DNA of 64,000 bases, taken from assembly GCF_000335475.2 (NCBI RefSeq), contig NZ_ANAH02000026.1, forward strand, positions 1-64,000. Reading direction: 5' to 3'. A program made the translations under genes and the position numbers. Origin of the DNA: Cystobacter fuscus DSM 2262 (GTDB lineage: Bacteria; Myxococcota; Myxococcia; Myxococcales; Myxococcaceae). The notes under the pieces are model-generated. The model saw only the letters and a list, made by a program, of their open reading frames with translations, made no database searches and was not told where the DNA came from. Position 1 is the first letter of the stretch, and every line of letters begins with the position of its first letter. Of the stretch, positions 16,411 through 24,774 are shown piece by piece.

Positions 16411-18048
16411 ATGTCCTCGCCGCGCCGCTTGACGGTCCATCACAAGCTCTCGCTGCTCCTCGTCATCATCCTCGCGGTGTTCGTGACGAGCCACGCGGTC
16501 CAGGAGTCCACGCTGGACCGGTTCCAGGTCGGCGGTCCCGTGCACCAGCAGCTCAAGCTGCAGGCGGAGACGTACGACACGGTCCAGGCGCTGCTGGGAG
16601 AGCTGCACGCCGCGCGCGCTGTCCTCCACCTCATGCTCGCGCCCTCCAGCGAGGACGGAGCGCGGCAGCTGGTCAGACAGTGGGAGGAGATCGCCGCGGG
16701 CGTGGACGCGCGCTTCGAGCGAGCGCTGTCGGTGACGGATGCCCCGGATGCCCGCCTGTACGTCGAGGACGCGCGCGTGGCCTGGGAGGGGTACGCCCGG
16801 GCGGTGCGTACGCGCGTCTTCGCCGTCTCCGAGGCGGAGCGGAGCCGGGTGCTCGCGGACTTCCTGGCGGGGGCCCACACGCGCCGCTACGCGCGGCTGG
16901 CCGAGCTGCTCGAAGCGGCGGCCAACAGCCTGCGCCTGCGCTCCAGTGAGCTGGAGCTCGAGGTGGCTCGCACGCTGCGGCGGGCCCGGTGGGGGCTCGC
17001 CGCGGTGGATGGGGGGCTCGGACTCTTCCTGCTCGTGTTCCTCGCCGCGGTGGGGCGCTCCATCACCCGGCCCCTGAAGGAGTTGATGGTGGCGGCGCGG
17101 CAGGTGGAGAAGGGAGACCTGTCCCTGCAACTGGCCACTGCCGGCGAGGACGAGATCGGCCAGCTCTCGCGCATCCTCGGGCAGATGGTGTCGCACCTGC
17201 GCGAGCTGATGCTGGCGGTGCGCCAGGCGGGCCAGGAGATGGCCGAGGCAGTGGAGCGGCTGGCGAGCGCGGCGGACGAGCAGGGGCGCAGCATCGAGCG
17301 GCAGGCGGCGGCGGTGACGCGGACGAACGCGGTGGCCGAGGAGCTCAGCCACGCGTCCGAGCTGGCGGAACGGCAGGTGGCGGGCGTGCTGGGCACGGCC
17401 GAGCGGGCCGACGAGGTCGGTCGCTCCGGCCTGGAGGTGCTGACCGGGAGCCTGCGGGGCATCCAGGAGCTGCGCGGACAGTTCGATGCCATCGCGCGGC
17501 ACGTGGTGGAGCTGGCCGAGCACAGCGTGAAGGTGTCCACGCTGACGGAGACGGTGCGGGACCTGGCCGAGCAGAGTCACGTGCTGGCGCTGTCGGCGGG
17601 CATCGAGGCGGCGCGGGCGGGGCCGGAAGGACAGGGCTTCCGGGTGGTGGCGGTGGAGATCCGCTCGCTGGCGGACCGCTCGGTGAAGGAGACGATGGCG
17701 GTGCGCGAGCAGCTCAGGCGCTCGAGTGGAGCCATGCGCGACACGGTGGCCATCACCGCGCGGGGCCGCGCCCGGATGGAGGCGGAGCTCGAGCAGGTGC
17801 GGACGGGAGGCGAGCGCCTGGAGGAGCTCACCCGGATGCTCCAGGAGTCGAGCATCAGCCTGCGGAGCATCGTCCAGGTGGTGAAGCAGCAGCACCAGGG
17901 CCTGGGGCAGATCTTCTCGGAGGTGAACGAGCTGTCACGCACGACGGACAAGGCGGTGGTATCGGTGGCCGCCATGCGCCAGTCCGCCGAGCAGCTGCGC
18001 AGCACGACGGCGCGGCTGACCGAGGCCCTCTCCGGCTTCCGCTTGTGA
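16411..18048 (+). CDS. Methyl-accepting chemotaxis protein
   Basis: A 545-aa chemoreceptor: TM1 at about 12-31, a roughly 160-residue helical periplasmic region, TM2 at about 191-214, HAMP (about 212-265, SITRPLKELMVAARQVEKGD) and a methyl-accepting coiled coil. The signalling tip is LALSAGIEAARAGPEGQGFR, close to but diverged from the usual NAAIEAARAGE form, and is followed by VVAVEIRSLADRS. It starts 5 nt after the PstS-like lipoprotein gene, suggesting that the lipoprotein presents a ligand to this receptor. A broken relative of its TM2/HAMP segment lies at 20346-20420. Confidence 0.9.
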   Translation: MSSPRRLTVHHKLSLLLVIILAVFVTSHAVQESTLDRFQVGGPVHQQLKLQAETYDTVQALLGELHAARAVLHLMLAPSSEDGARQLVRQWEEIAAGVDARFERALSVTDAPDARLYVEDARVAWEGYARAVRTRVFAVSEAERSRVLADFLAGAHTRRYARLAELLEAAANSLRLRSSELELEVARTLRRARWGLAAVDGGLGLFLLVFLAAVGRSITRPLKELMVAARQVEKGDLSLQLATAGEDEIGQLSRILGQMVSHLRELMLAVRQAGQEMAEAVERLASAADEQGRSIERQAAAVTRTNAVAEELSHASELAERQVAGVLGTAERADEVGRSGLEVLTGSLRGIQELRGQFDAIARHVVELAEHSVKVSTLTETVRDLAEQSHVLALSAGIEAARAGPEGQGFRVVAVEIRSLADRSVKETMAVREQLRRSSGAMRDTVAITARGRARMEAELEQVRTGGERLEELTRMLQESSISLRSIVQVVKQQHQGLGQIFSEVNELSRTTDKAVVSVAAMRQSAEQLRSTTARLTEALSGFRL

Positions 18049-18112
18049 GGAGTGCAACCGAGAACAGGGAGGGAGGCGCGGGGCCCCAAATGGTCGCCCG
18101 CGCCCATCGCGG

Positions 18113-19198
18113 TCAGTAGGGCGTGTCGCCCTTCTCGATTCCGAAGGCGGACGGGGGCGCGTAGGTGCCGTTCACCGTCGTGCCGCCGTTGTGGATGGCG
18201 GGGAATATCGGCTGCATGCTCTGCGGGAACCCGAACGCGGGCTTCGTGAGCGAATCGAGGCGGCCCAGCTCCTCGGCCGTGAGCTTCACGTCCACCCCTT
18301 TCACGTTGTCCTCGAGCTGCGCGAGCCGCCGCGCGCCAATGATGGTGGATGTCACGCCCGGCTGCGCCTGCACCCACGCCAGCGCCACGCGCGCCACGGT
18401 GCTCTCGTGCGCCCGGGCGATGGCCTCCAGCTCGTCCACGACGGCGTAGGTCCGCTCGTTCAGGAACGGCTCCAGGAACATCCCCCGGTCACCCTTCTGC
18501 TGCCCCGCGTTCGCGCGCGTGTACTTGCCGCTGAGCGCGCCGCTCTTGAGCGGCGACCAGGGCGTGATGCCCAGACCGAACTCGCGCGCCATCGGCACGA
18601 GCTCCTGCTCCACCGTGCGCTCCAGCAGCGAGTACTCAATCTGGAGTCCGATGAACGCCGACCAGCCGCGGAAGCGCGCCAGCATGTTGGCTTCGACGAT
18701 CTTCCACGCCGGCGTGTCGGAGACGCCGAGGTAGCGCACCTTGCCCGCGCGGACGAGATCCTCGAGCGCGGCCATCGTCTCCTCGATGGGCGTGTGCACG
18801 TCCCAGTTATGCAGCCAGTACAGGTCGATGTAGTCCGTCTGCAGGCGGCGCAGCGAGTTCTCGCACGCCGAGATGATGGACTTGCGGCCCGAGCCGCCGC
18901 CGTTCGGATCCCCCGGGTAGAGGTTTCCGCTGAACTTGGTCGCGAGGACCAGGCGGTCACGCCGGGCGGGGTGGCGTCCGACGTGGTCGCCGATGATCTT
19001 CTCGGAGTGGCTCTTCGTGTAGAGGTTCGCCGTATCGATGAAGTTGCCGCCGAGCTCGATGTACCGATCGATGATCCGCTGGGACTCCTCGACGCTGGAC
19101 CCCCAGCCGAGGGCTTCCCCGAACGTCATCGCACCGAGGCACAGCGGACTCACGCGCAGGCCCGAGCGGCCGAGCGTCACATAATGATCAAGAGGCAT
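18113..19198 (-). CDS. Aldo/keto reductase
   Basis: A 361-aa NADPH-dependent aldo/keto reductase. The (beta/alpha)8 family residues are present: GGNFIDTANLYTKSHSEKII carries catalytic Asp and Tyr, the ATKFSG strand the Lys, and YIDLYWLHNWD the His. The C-terminal cofactor-binding segment is STIIGARRLAQLEDNVKGVD. Reduces carbonyl groups of small aldehydes or ketones. The ATG at 19198 matches the family N-terminus (YVTLGRSGLRVSPLCLG); an upstream in-frame extension runs through the regulatory region and is rejected. Divergent from a MarR-family regulator. Confidence 0.9.
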   Translation of the reverse strand: MPLDHYVTLGRSGLRVSPLCLGAMTFGEALGWGSSVEESQRIIDRYIELGGNFIDTANLYTKSHSEKIIGDHVGRHPARRDRLVLATKFSGNLYPGDPNGGGSGRKSIISACENSLRRLQTDYIDLYWLHNWDVHTPIEETMAALEDLVRAGKVRYLGVSDTPAWKIVEANMLARFRGWSAFIGLQIEYSLLERTVEQELVPMAREFGLGITPWSPLKSGALSGKYTRANAGQQKGDRGMFLEPFLNERTYAVVDELEAIARAHESTVARVALAWVQAQPGVTSTIIGARRLAQLEDNVKGVDVKLTAEELGRLDSLTKPAFGFPQSMQPIFPAIHNGGTTVNGTYAPPSAFGIEKGDTPY

Positions 19199-19247
19199 GA
19201 GGGCTCCAGGGGATGTGCTACCGTGGGCGGGCCAGAATGATTCAGCC

Positions 19248-19261
19248 TTAAACCAATTTAA
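19248..19261. promoter_or_regulatory. Candidate MarR operator (inverted repeat)
   Basis: TTAAA-CCAA-TTTAA is a perfect 5-bp inverted repeat in the 91-bp gap between the divergent aldo/keto reductase and MarR genes, in a markedly AT-rich stretch; a related half (TTGAACCATTTT) follows at 19264. MarR proteins bind such palindromes. Binding is inferred from position only. Confidence 0.45.
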
Positions 19262-19289
19262 TCTTGAACCATTTTCCGCGCAACGGACC

Positions 19290-19697
19290 ATGTCGAAAAT
19301 CGACCCGGCGAAGATCTGGTCACTGAGCTACCGCCTGCTGATGTCGGTGATCTCCCACGTCACCCCGGACGTCGCCGCATTGGGGGTGGAGACCAAGGAG
19401 TTGTTCGTGCTCGCGGCGCTGGAGGAGCACCCCTACCCCGCGGAGCTGGCGGCGACCCTGAGCATGCCCAAGCCGACGGTGACGGTGTACGTGAAGCGGC
19501 TGGAGGCCGCGGGCTTCGTGAGCCGGGAGATCGACGCTGCGGACATGCGGCGCCACCGGCTGCGGCTCACGCCCGCCGGGCGCAAGGTGATGAACCAGGG
19601 CATGACACTGTTGTCGGATGCGTTCGGCGAGCGGCTCGGCCGCCTGAGCGCCGCGCAGCAGGAGCAACTGCGGATGTTGCTGGAGAAGATGGGCTGA
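19290..19697 (+). CDS. MarR-family transcriptional regulator
   Basis: A 135-aa MarR-type winged-helix regulator: helix-turn-helix YPAELAATLSMPKPTVTVYV, recognition helix ending VKRLEAAGFVSREID and wing DMRRHRLRLTPAGRKV, with helical dimerisation ends. Likely represses itself and the divergent aldo/keto reductase, perhaps in response to oxidants or phenolics. The ATG at 19290 follows the AT-rich operator region; the longer upstream frame would overlap the divergent gene's start. Confidence 0.88.
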   Translation: MSKIDPAKIWSLSYRLLMSVISHVTPDVAALGVETKELFVLAALEEHPYPAELAATLSMPKPTVTVYVKRLEAAGFVSREIDAADMRRHRLRLTPAGRKVMNQGMTLLSDAFGERLGRLSAAQQEQLRMLLEKMG

Positions 19698-19736
19698 ATA
19701 AGCTTTCCTCTCTCCTCCTTGCCGCCGCGGGTCGTT

Positions 19737-19793
19737 CCAGATCGTGTCGTTCGAGTTCTTTGACACCCGCTCTGGGACACCCGCTCTGGCTGG
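19737..19793 (+). repeat. Dispersed repeat copy 1 (CTTTGACACC family)
   Basis: CCAGATCGTGTCG (19737-19749), then TTCGAGTTCTTTGACACC (19750-19767), then a tandem pair of ACACCCGCTCTGG. The same two-part arrangement recurs at 33997-34028, and the second part recurs at 27968-27985 (opposite strand) and 56153-56170. Other copies are listed separately. Could be a degenerate mobile-element end; TTGACA also resembles a -35 box. Confidence 0.6.
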
Positions 19794-19803
19794 CCATTTT
19801 TTC

Positions 19804-19832
19804 TTGACGGGATTTACGCTGGGACCTACCGT
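19804..19832 (+). promoter_or_regulatory. Possible sigma70-type promoter
   Basis: TTGACG (19804-19809) and TACCGT (19827-19832) are spaced by 17 bp in a T-rich stretch, about 90 bp upstream of the small secreted protein gene. The -10 match is poor, so confidence is low. Confidence 0.3.
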
Positions 19833-19921
19833 CATCACACTCTGGGTGTTGAAAAGCAAACAGTTGCCGTCACTCCCAGAGGGCATGACGTAGAGCCAAA
19901 TCCTCAAGGACATCATCAATC

Positions 19922-20326
19922 ATGGCGAACATCGTCGAGAAAGCCTCTCTGTCACTGGTAGTCGCATGGACGGTGGCGGTAACTCCAGCGCTGGCTTCGG
20001 AAGAGAAGATGCCAAGCGAGAGCCTCAAGACCTTGATAGCTACGGCTACCACGACCACCGTTTGTGCGAGCACGCTGACGCCAAGTGGCTGGGTAGACAT
20101 TCAGTGGTGGAACTCGGCGAGCTGCGGGAGCACCTTTGCTCCGAACATCAAGATGATCCAACAACTCACGACCCTCCCCGTGGGCACGACCATCAACGCC
20201 TGTGCCTCCACATACCCTCCGGCTGGCTGGGTGCAGACGGGTGCTTCTTATTACAGCAGCTCGTGCCGATACTCAGTCGTACCGAGCCTGGATCCCAATG
20301 CCTGGACGCTGAAGCGCGTGTACTGA
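19922..20326 (+). CDS. Small secreted cysteine-containing protein
   Basis: Function not recognised. A 134-aa protein with a Sec signal peptide (KASLSLVVAWTVAVTPALAS, cleavage about residue 26). The mature part holds two similar halves, VCASTLTPSGWVDIQWWNSASC and NACASTYPPAGWVQTGASYYSSSC (here separated by a short helix), each with two cysteines that could form a disulfide: an internal duplication of about 45 residues. It is less GC-rich than its neighbours. Probably an exported or surface-exposed small domain protein. Confidence 0.65.
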   Translation: MANIVEKASLSLVVAWTVAVTPALASEEKMPSESLKTLIATATTTTVCASTLTPSGWVDIQWWNSASCGSTFAPNIKMIQQLTTLPVGTTINACASTYPPAGWVQTGASYYSSSCRYSVVPSLDPNAWTLKRVY

Positions 20327-20345
20327 CACCCGTGTCCACCGAAGA

Positions 20346-20420
20346 CTCCAGCGAGCTGGAGTTCGAGGTGGCGCCGCGGCGGGCCCGGTGGGGGCTCGCC
20401 GCGGTGGGGCGCTCCATCAC
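20346..20420 (+). pseudogene. Chemoreceptor gene remnant with internal deletion
   Basis: The DNA matches the TM2/HAMP start of the chemoreceptor gene at 16941-17065 almost base for base, translating SSELEFEVAPRRARWGLAAV then GRSIT. Relative to the intact gene it lacks exactly 45 bp (15 codons, the second membrane segment). The break lies at CTCGCCGCGGTGG (20395-20407), a 13-mer that occurs twice in the intact gene, at 16996-17008 and 17041-17053; recombination between those copies explains the deletion. No flanking chemoreceptor sequence remains, so it is a relic of a lost paralog or a partial duplication. Confidence 0.75.
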
Positions 20421-20461
20421 CGAGCCTTGCGAGAGAGCCGTCCGGCTGCGACGCTCACCTC

Positions 20462-21238
20462 ATGGATCAGGAAATCGAGCGCGTCATCACGTATTTGTCC
20501 CGAGCCCGCAGTGTGCTGTTCATCACGGGCGCTGGAATCTCGGCGGAGTCGGGTATCCCCACCTATCGCGGCATTGGAGGGCTCTACGACGGCAAGACGA
20601 CCGACGAAGGGCTGCCCATCGAGGTGGCGCTCTCGGGGAGCATGTTCCAGCGCAGGCCCGAGCTCACGTGGCAACACATCCACCAGATCGAGCGCGCCTG
20701 CCGGGGGGCGACCTTCAACCGCGCCCATGAAATCCTGGCGCGCGTCGAGGAGTGCTTCGAGCGCTGCTGGGTGCTCACGCAGAACGTCGACGGCTTCCAC
20801 CGGACGGCGGGCTCGAAGAACGTCATCGACATCCACGGTGACATCCACGAGCTGCGCTGCACGCGGTGCTCCTTCACCGAGCGCGTGGTGGATTACTCGA
20901 ACCTGGAGCCGTGTCCGAACTGCCCTCGATGTGGCGCGCTGCTGCGCCCCGAGGTCGTGCTCTTCGAGGAGATGCTGCCGCCCACCAAGGTGATGCGTCT
21001 CCAGCAGGAGCTCGCGATGGGCTTCGACCTGGTGTTCTCCATCGGGACCTCGAGTCTGTTCCCCTACATCGACGGGCCCGTGCTCGAGGCGGTGGCGCGC
21101 AAGCGTCCGACGGTGGAGATCAACCCGGGACGCACCGACATCTCGGACGTGGTCGACGTGAAGCTGCGGATGGGCGCGGTGGCCGCCTGCGAGGCCTTGT
21201 GGGCCGAGCGCGACCGGTGGATGGCTCAGCGCGGGTAG
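20462..21238 (+). CDS. Sir2-family NAD-dependent protein deacylase
   Basis: A 258-aa sirtuin: NAD-binding GAGISAESGIPTYRG (23-37), TQNVDGFH (106-113), catalytic H125 in IDIHGDIHE and a small zinc module with Cys133, Cys136 and CPNCPRC (151-157). NAD-binding GTSSLFPY and VEINPG strands follow. Removes acyl groups from lysines of proteins such as acetyl-CoA synthetase, consuming NAD. The start follows the chemoreceptor relic and lacks a strong ribosome-binding site. The usual length of the bacterial family (230-270 aa) is met. Confidence 0.9.
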   Translation: MDQEIERVITYLSRARSVLFITGAGISAESGIPTYRGIGGLYDGKTTDEGLPIEVALSGSMFQRRPELTWQHIHQIERACRGATFNRAHEILARVEECFERCWVLTQNVDGFHRTAGSKNVIDIHGDIHELRCTRCSFTERVVDYSNLEPCPNCPRCGALLRPEVVLFEEMLPPTKVMRLQQELAMGFDLVFSIGTSSLFPYIDGPVLEAVARKRPTVEINPGRTDISDVVDVKLRMGAVAACEALWAERDRWMAQRG

Positions 21239-21348
21239 CGCTCGCCCGCGTCCCGGTAGGGTGAGTGCGTCCTTCCCAAATACTTCCACTCCCAGTCATA
21301 CTTCCCCGCCCTGGCGGCATACCGCCGCTCTTCAAGAGGAAACACTGG

Positions 21349-22902
21349 ATGCGGAACCGGATGCTCGCAGCATGCTTGTCGCTCACGCTCTCGGCCTGCG
21401 GGACGGAGCCGTCGGAGTCTTCCACCCGTCCGGAGCGCGACCAGGACGTCGGTCTCGACTCCACCGGGGATGTCCAGACCGCGCTCGCGGCGCTTCCCTC
21501 CGCCGAGGTCGTGGGCTCGCACGACGATGGCGTTCCCTTCATGATCAAGGGCCGGCTGGGCGCCGCCCAGGGCCTCACCGCGGGCGCGTCGTTGTCGGAC
21601 ATCGCCGCGGTGTTCCGCCTGCGCGCTTCCGACCTGGTGCGGACGCGCTCGCACCGGGACGAGCAGGGCCATACCCATGTCCGCTATGGCCAGACGAAGA
21701 ACGGACTGCCCGTGGTGGGCGGGGAGCTCATCCTCCACCAGGACGCCAGTGGCCTCATCTACGCGGCCAACGGCTCGGCGCGTGACGGAGAGCGGGCTCC
21801 CTCCATGCCCCTCATCGCCAGCGACGCCGCCAGGCTCGCCGCCCTGAACACCACCCCGGGCCATCACCTCGAGACCGAGGGCGAGCCGCGTCTGGTGTAC
21901 GTGCGCTCCAGCCAGGACGACAAGTTGAAGCTGGCCTACGAGGTGGTGGTGACGGGCGAGGGCGCGACGCAGCCCATCCGTGACCATGTGTTCGTCAACG
22001 CGGTGAGCGGAGTCGTCGAGCAGCGCGACTCGGACATCCACACGGCGCTCAATCGCCTCGTCTCCTCGAGCAAGACCAACAACCCCGGCGTGCGCGCGGA
22101 GGGAGCCCCGCCCACGGGCGACGCGGTCCTGGATACGACCTACGACAACCTGGGCGAGACCTACAACTGCTACAAGACCCTGTTCAACCGCGACTCGTAC
22201 AACAACGCGGGCGCGCAGATCAAAGCCTTGGTCCACTACGGCACCAACTACGTCAACGCCTCCTGGAACGGCACCCAGATGATGTTCGGCGATGGTGACG
22301 GCGTGAGGTCCCTGCCGCTCGGTCTGGACAAGGACATGACCACGCACGAGTTCACCCACGCGGTGACCCAGTACGAGTCCAACCTCGTCTACTCGCGCGA
22401 GACCGGAGGACTCAACGAGTCCCTGTCCGACATCTTCGCCAGCGTGTGCGAGAGCTGGGCCTCGGGCACCTGGTCCATGGCCGCGGACATCTACAAGATC
22501 GGCGAGGACGTCTGGACGCCGGGGACCGAGGGGGATGCGGTCCGCTACATGGACGACCCGGCCAAGGACGGCGCCTCGGCCGATTACTGGGCCAGCGGCG
22601 TGGGCATCATCGACGTGCACTACAGCTCGGGCATCGGCAACCTGGCCTATGCGCTCTTGTCCAAGGGAGGCACGCATCCGCGCGGCAAGAGCACCAAGGT
22701 GGTGACGGGCATTGGCGTGGAGAAGGCGGGCCGCATCTTCTACAAGGCCAACACGGATTACTTCACGACCTACACGCTCTACGCCCAGGCGAAGACCTAC
22801 ACCGAACAAGCCGCGAGGGCGCTCGGCTACACCTCGGCCGAGGTCGCCTCCGTGTCGACGGCCTGGCAGGCGGTGGGCGTGGGCGTCTCCGCGGCCAGGT
22901 AG
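21349..22902 (+). CDS. M4 (thermolysin/vibriolysin-like) metalloprotease lipoprotein
   Basis: A 517-aa exported zinc endopeptidase. Lipoprotein signal MLAACLSLTLSAC (lipidated Cys17) is followed by a propeptide (about 35-225, FTP/PepSY type) and the M4 catalytic domain. Zinc motif H333-E-F-T-H337 with third ligand E357 in GGLNESLSDIF, and the transition-state His in DVHYSSGIGN. The substrate is extracellular protein; a predatory or nutritive role fits myxobacteria. AGAGGA precedes the ATG. The catalytic C-terminal helical region is present, so the enzyme looks intact. Convergent with the deacetylase gene, sharing a terminator. Confidence 0.92.
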   Translation: MRNRMLAACLSLTLSACGTEPSESSTRPERDQDVGLDSTGDVQTALAALPSAEVVGSHDDGVPFMIKGRLGAAQGLTAGASLSDIAAVFRLRASDLVRTRSHRDEQGHTHVRYGQTKNGLPVVGGELILHQDASGLIYAANGSARDGERAPSMPLIASDAARLAALNTTPGHHLETEGEPRLVYVRSSQDDKLKLAYEVVVTGEGATQPIRDHVFVNAVSGVVEQRDSDIHTALNRLVSSSKTNNPGVRAEGAPPTGDAVLDTTYDNLGETYNCYKTLFNRDSYNNAGAQIKALVHYGTNYVNASWNGTQMMFGDGDGVRSLPLGLDKDMTTHEFTHAVTQYESNLVYSRETGGLNESLSDIFASVCESWASGTWSMAADIYKIGEDVWTPGTEGDAVRYMDDPAKDGASADYWASGVGIIDVHYSSGIGNLAYALLSKGGTHPRGKSTKVVTGIGVEKAGRIFYKANTDYFTTYTLYAQAKTYTEQAARALGYTSAEVASVSTAWQAVGVGVSAAR

Positions 22903-22908
22903 CGCGCG

Positions 22909-22933
22909 ACGAGGGCGCCCTGGGCGCCCTCGT
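22909..22933. terminator. Bidirectional terminator hairpin
   Basis: ACGAGGGCGC-CCTGG-GCGCCCTCGT forms a near-perfect 10-bp GC-rich stem between the convergent protease and deacetylase genes. No U tract on either side. Confidence 0.6.
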
Positions 22934-22941
22934 GCGTCACC

Positions 22942-24657
22942 TCACGGCAGCAGCTGGATGTCGTCGAGGTAGAGCGTGCCCTGGTCCTTGCCGGACTGAG
23001 CCTGGAAGTAGAGCTCCTGGAGCAGCCGGCTGCTCGCGCCCAGGGAAGCGAGCGGGATGAGGACCTGCTCCCAGACGCCCGGCTTGATGGCGTGGCCCAA
23101 CGCCACGTCGAAGCGCATGCCCCCCAATTCGGTCGAGCCATCCTCCTTGAGCAGCACCCGCACGACCTGTCCGCCCGTGGTGCCTCCATGCACCCAGAAC
23201 GACAGGGTCTTGTAGAGGCTCAGGTCCACCCGCGTGGTGGTGTTGAAGAGGAGGGCCTTCCAGGCATCCGGCTCGAAGGAGATGGCCGACGCGCCCGAGT
23301 GGACGGGATGGGTCGCGGCCAGGTCGCGCGTGGCCCAGCTCCGGTCCTTGAACGTGGTGTGGAGGCTGTCCGCGTAGAGGGTGAAGGCGGGCGTCGGCGG
23401 CGGCTCCGTGGGAGGAGTCGTGGGCGGCGGCGTGCTGGAGCGCAGCAGCCGGATGTCGTCGAAGTACACCGTGCTCTGGGTCGTGCCCGTGTCGTCCTGG
23501 AGGTAGAGGTCCCGCACGGTGCTCGTGGAGGACACGCCGAGGGAACTCAACGGGACGAGGACCTGCTGCCAGGTGCCCGCCTGGATGGCGTGGCCCATCA
23601 CCGTATCCAGCCGCACCGAGCCGAGCCGCTGCGAGCCATCGTAGGCCAGCAGCCGCACGCCCTGCCCGCCCGCGGTGCCACCATGCACCCACAGCTCGAG
23701 GGACGTGTACTGGGACGCGGGGAGCCCCGAGACGTGGTGGAGATAGACGGCGTTCCAATTGTTGAACTCGGCGGAAAGGGACGCCAGGCCCGTACGCACC
23801 ACGGTGCGGTTGTCGAGGTCGTGCGGGGTGTAGCTCCTGTCCGAGAAGCCATCGCCCAGGGCATCGGCATAGACGGACGTATCGCCCGAGGCGTCGCCCG
23901 TCGACCCCTCCATGCGTGCCCGGCCCTCGGAGACGGTGACGATGTCCACGTTCCTCGCCTTGAGGGCATCGAGGATGGCCGCGAAGTCGGTGGCGCCATA
24001 CTCCGTGGATGAGCTCGCCGTGCCGGTCACGATCTGGTGGAAGGCGAGGATGAGCCAACTGCCGTCAGCGGCGGCGGCGTCGATCCACGAGCGCACCGTG
24101 TCCACCGTGACGCCCGTGTGCACGTCATACGAGCGCAATTGCAGGATGTTCGAGTCCTTGAAGTTCTGGCCGCCGTTCACCGTGCGGTGGCTGGCGTAGT
24201 ACTTCGAGATCGTGCTCAGCACGCTCGGGTTGTAGGCGCCGTAGGGCGAGGCGAACGAGGGCACCGAGGGCAGTCCGAACTGCGACTTCAACCAGGCCTG
24301 CGAGTCGCTCAGCTCGATCTCCAGGGCATTGGGGGTCAGGGTGGTGAGATCCGGGTGGGTGATCGTATGGGAGCCAATCTCATGACCCTCGGTGATGAGC
24401 GTCTGCACTTGCGGCACGGTCATGTATCCCGAGAACCCGCCGCGGATGTTCTGGGTGATGAGGAAGTAGGTGGCGGGAATGCCGCGGGCGTTGAGGGCCG
24501 GGCGCGCCGTCGTGTACTGCGAGCTCAGGCCGTCATCCAGCGTGATGCTCACCATGCCTCGTTGAAACGGCGTCGAGCCCCACGCCGGGCCCATCCCCAC
24601 CAGCAGGGCCATCACGAGCCCCCACGGCATTCCTCGCACGACAAGTCGTCCACGCAT
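22942..24657 (-). CDS. Secreted polysaccharide deacetylase (CE4) with two carbohydrate-binding-like domains
   Basis: A 571-aa exported enzyme. Signal peptide to about residue 27 (AWGS), then a NodB/CE4 domain: TLDDG (D41, D42), HEIGSHTITHPDL (H97 and H101, metal ligands) and the later motif LILAFHQI. Two related jelly-roll modules follow (about 265-410 and 430-571), each with YADSL/YADAL, WVHGGT and VYFDDIRLL-type motifs, separated by a Pro/Thr linker. CE4 enzymes de-N-acetylate chitin oligomers, peptidoglycan or poly-GlcNAc; the modules probably bind glycan. The two modules look like an internal duplication. Confidence 0.88.
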   Translation of the reverse strand: MRGRLVVRGMPWGLVMALLVGMGPAWGSTPFQRGMVSITLDDGLSSQYTTARPALNARGIPATYFLITQNIRGGFSGYMTVPQVQTLITEGHEIGSHTITHPDLTTLTPNALEIELSDSQAWLKSQFGLPSVPSFASPYGAYNPSVLSTISKYYASHRTVNGGQNFKDSNILQLRSYDVHTGVTVDTVRSWIDAAAADGSWLILAFHQIVTGTASSSTEYGATDFAAILDALKARNVDIVTVSEGRARMEGSTGDASGDTSVYADALGDGFSDRSYTPHDLDNRTVVRTGLASLSAEFNNWNAVYLHHVSGLPASQYTSLELWVHGGTAGGQGVRLLAYDGSQRLGSVRLDTVMGHAIQAGTWQQVLVPLSSLGVSSTSTVRDLYLQDDTGTTQSTVYFDDIRLLRSSTPPPTTPPTEPPPTPAFTLYADSLHTTFKDRSWATRDLAATHPVHSGASAISFEPDAWKALLFNTTTRVDLSLYKTLSFWVHGGTTGGQVVRVLLKEDGSTELGGMRFDVALGHAIKPGVWEQVLIPLASLGASSRLLQELYFQAQSGKDQGTLYLDDIQLLP

Positions 24658-24774
24658 ATGTCTTCCTCACGATGAAATCCCCCCCTGAAACGGGCCCCCT
24701 GCCACAGGATGCGCCCCTCTACCCGCGCGGGTTCCTGCTGGAGGGTTGGCTGGAGAACCAGGCGAAGCGCTGGG

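Noticed and set aside
15430-18048. An 872-codon frame fusing extra sequence to the chemoreceptor
   Set aside because: The first 327 codons are a shadow of the PstS-like lipoprotein gene; the chemoreceptor starts at 16411.
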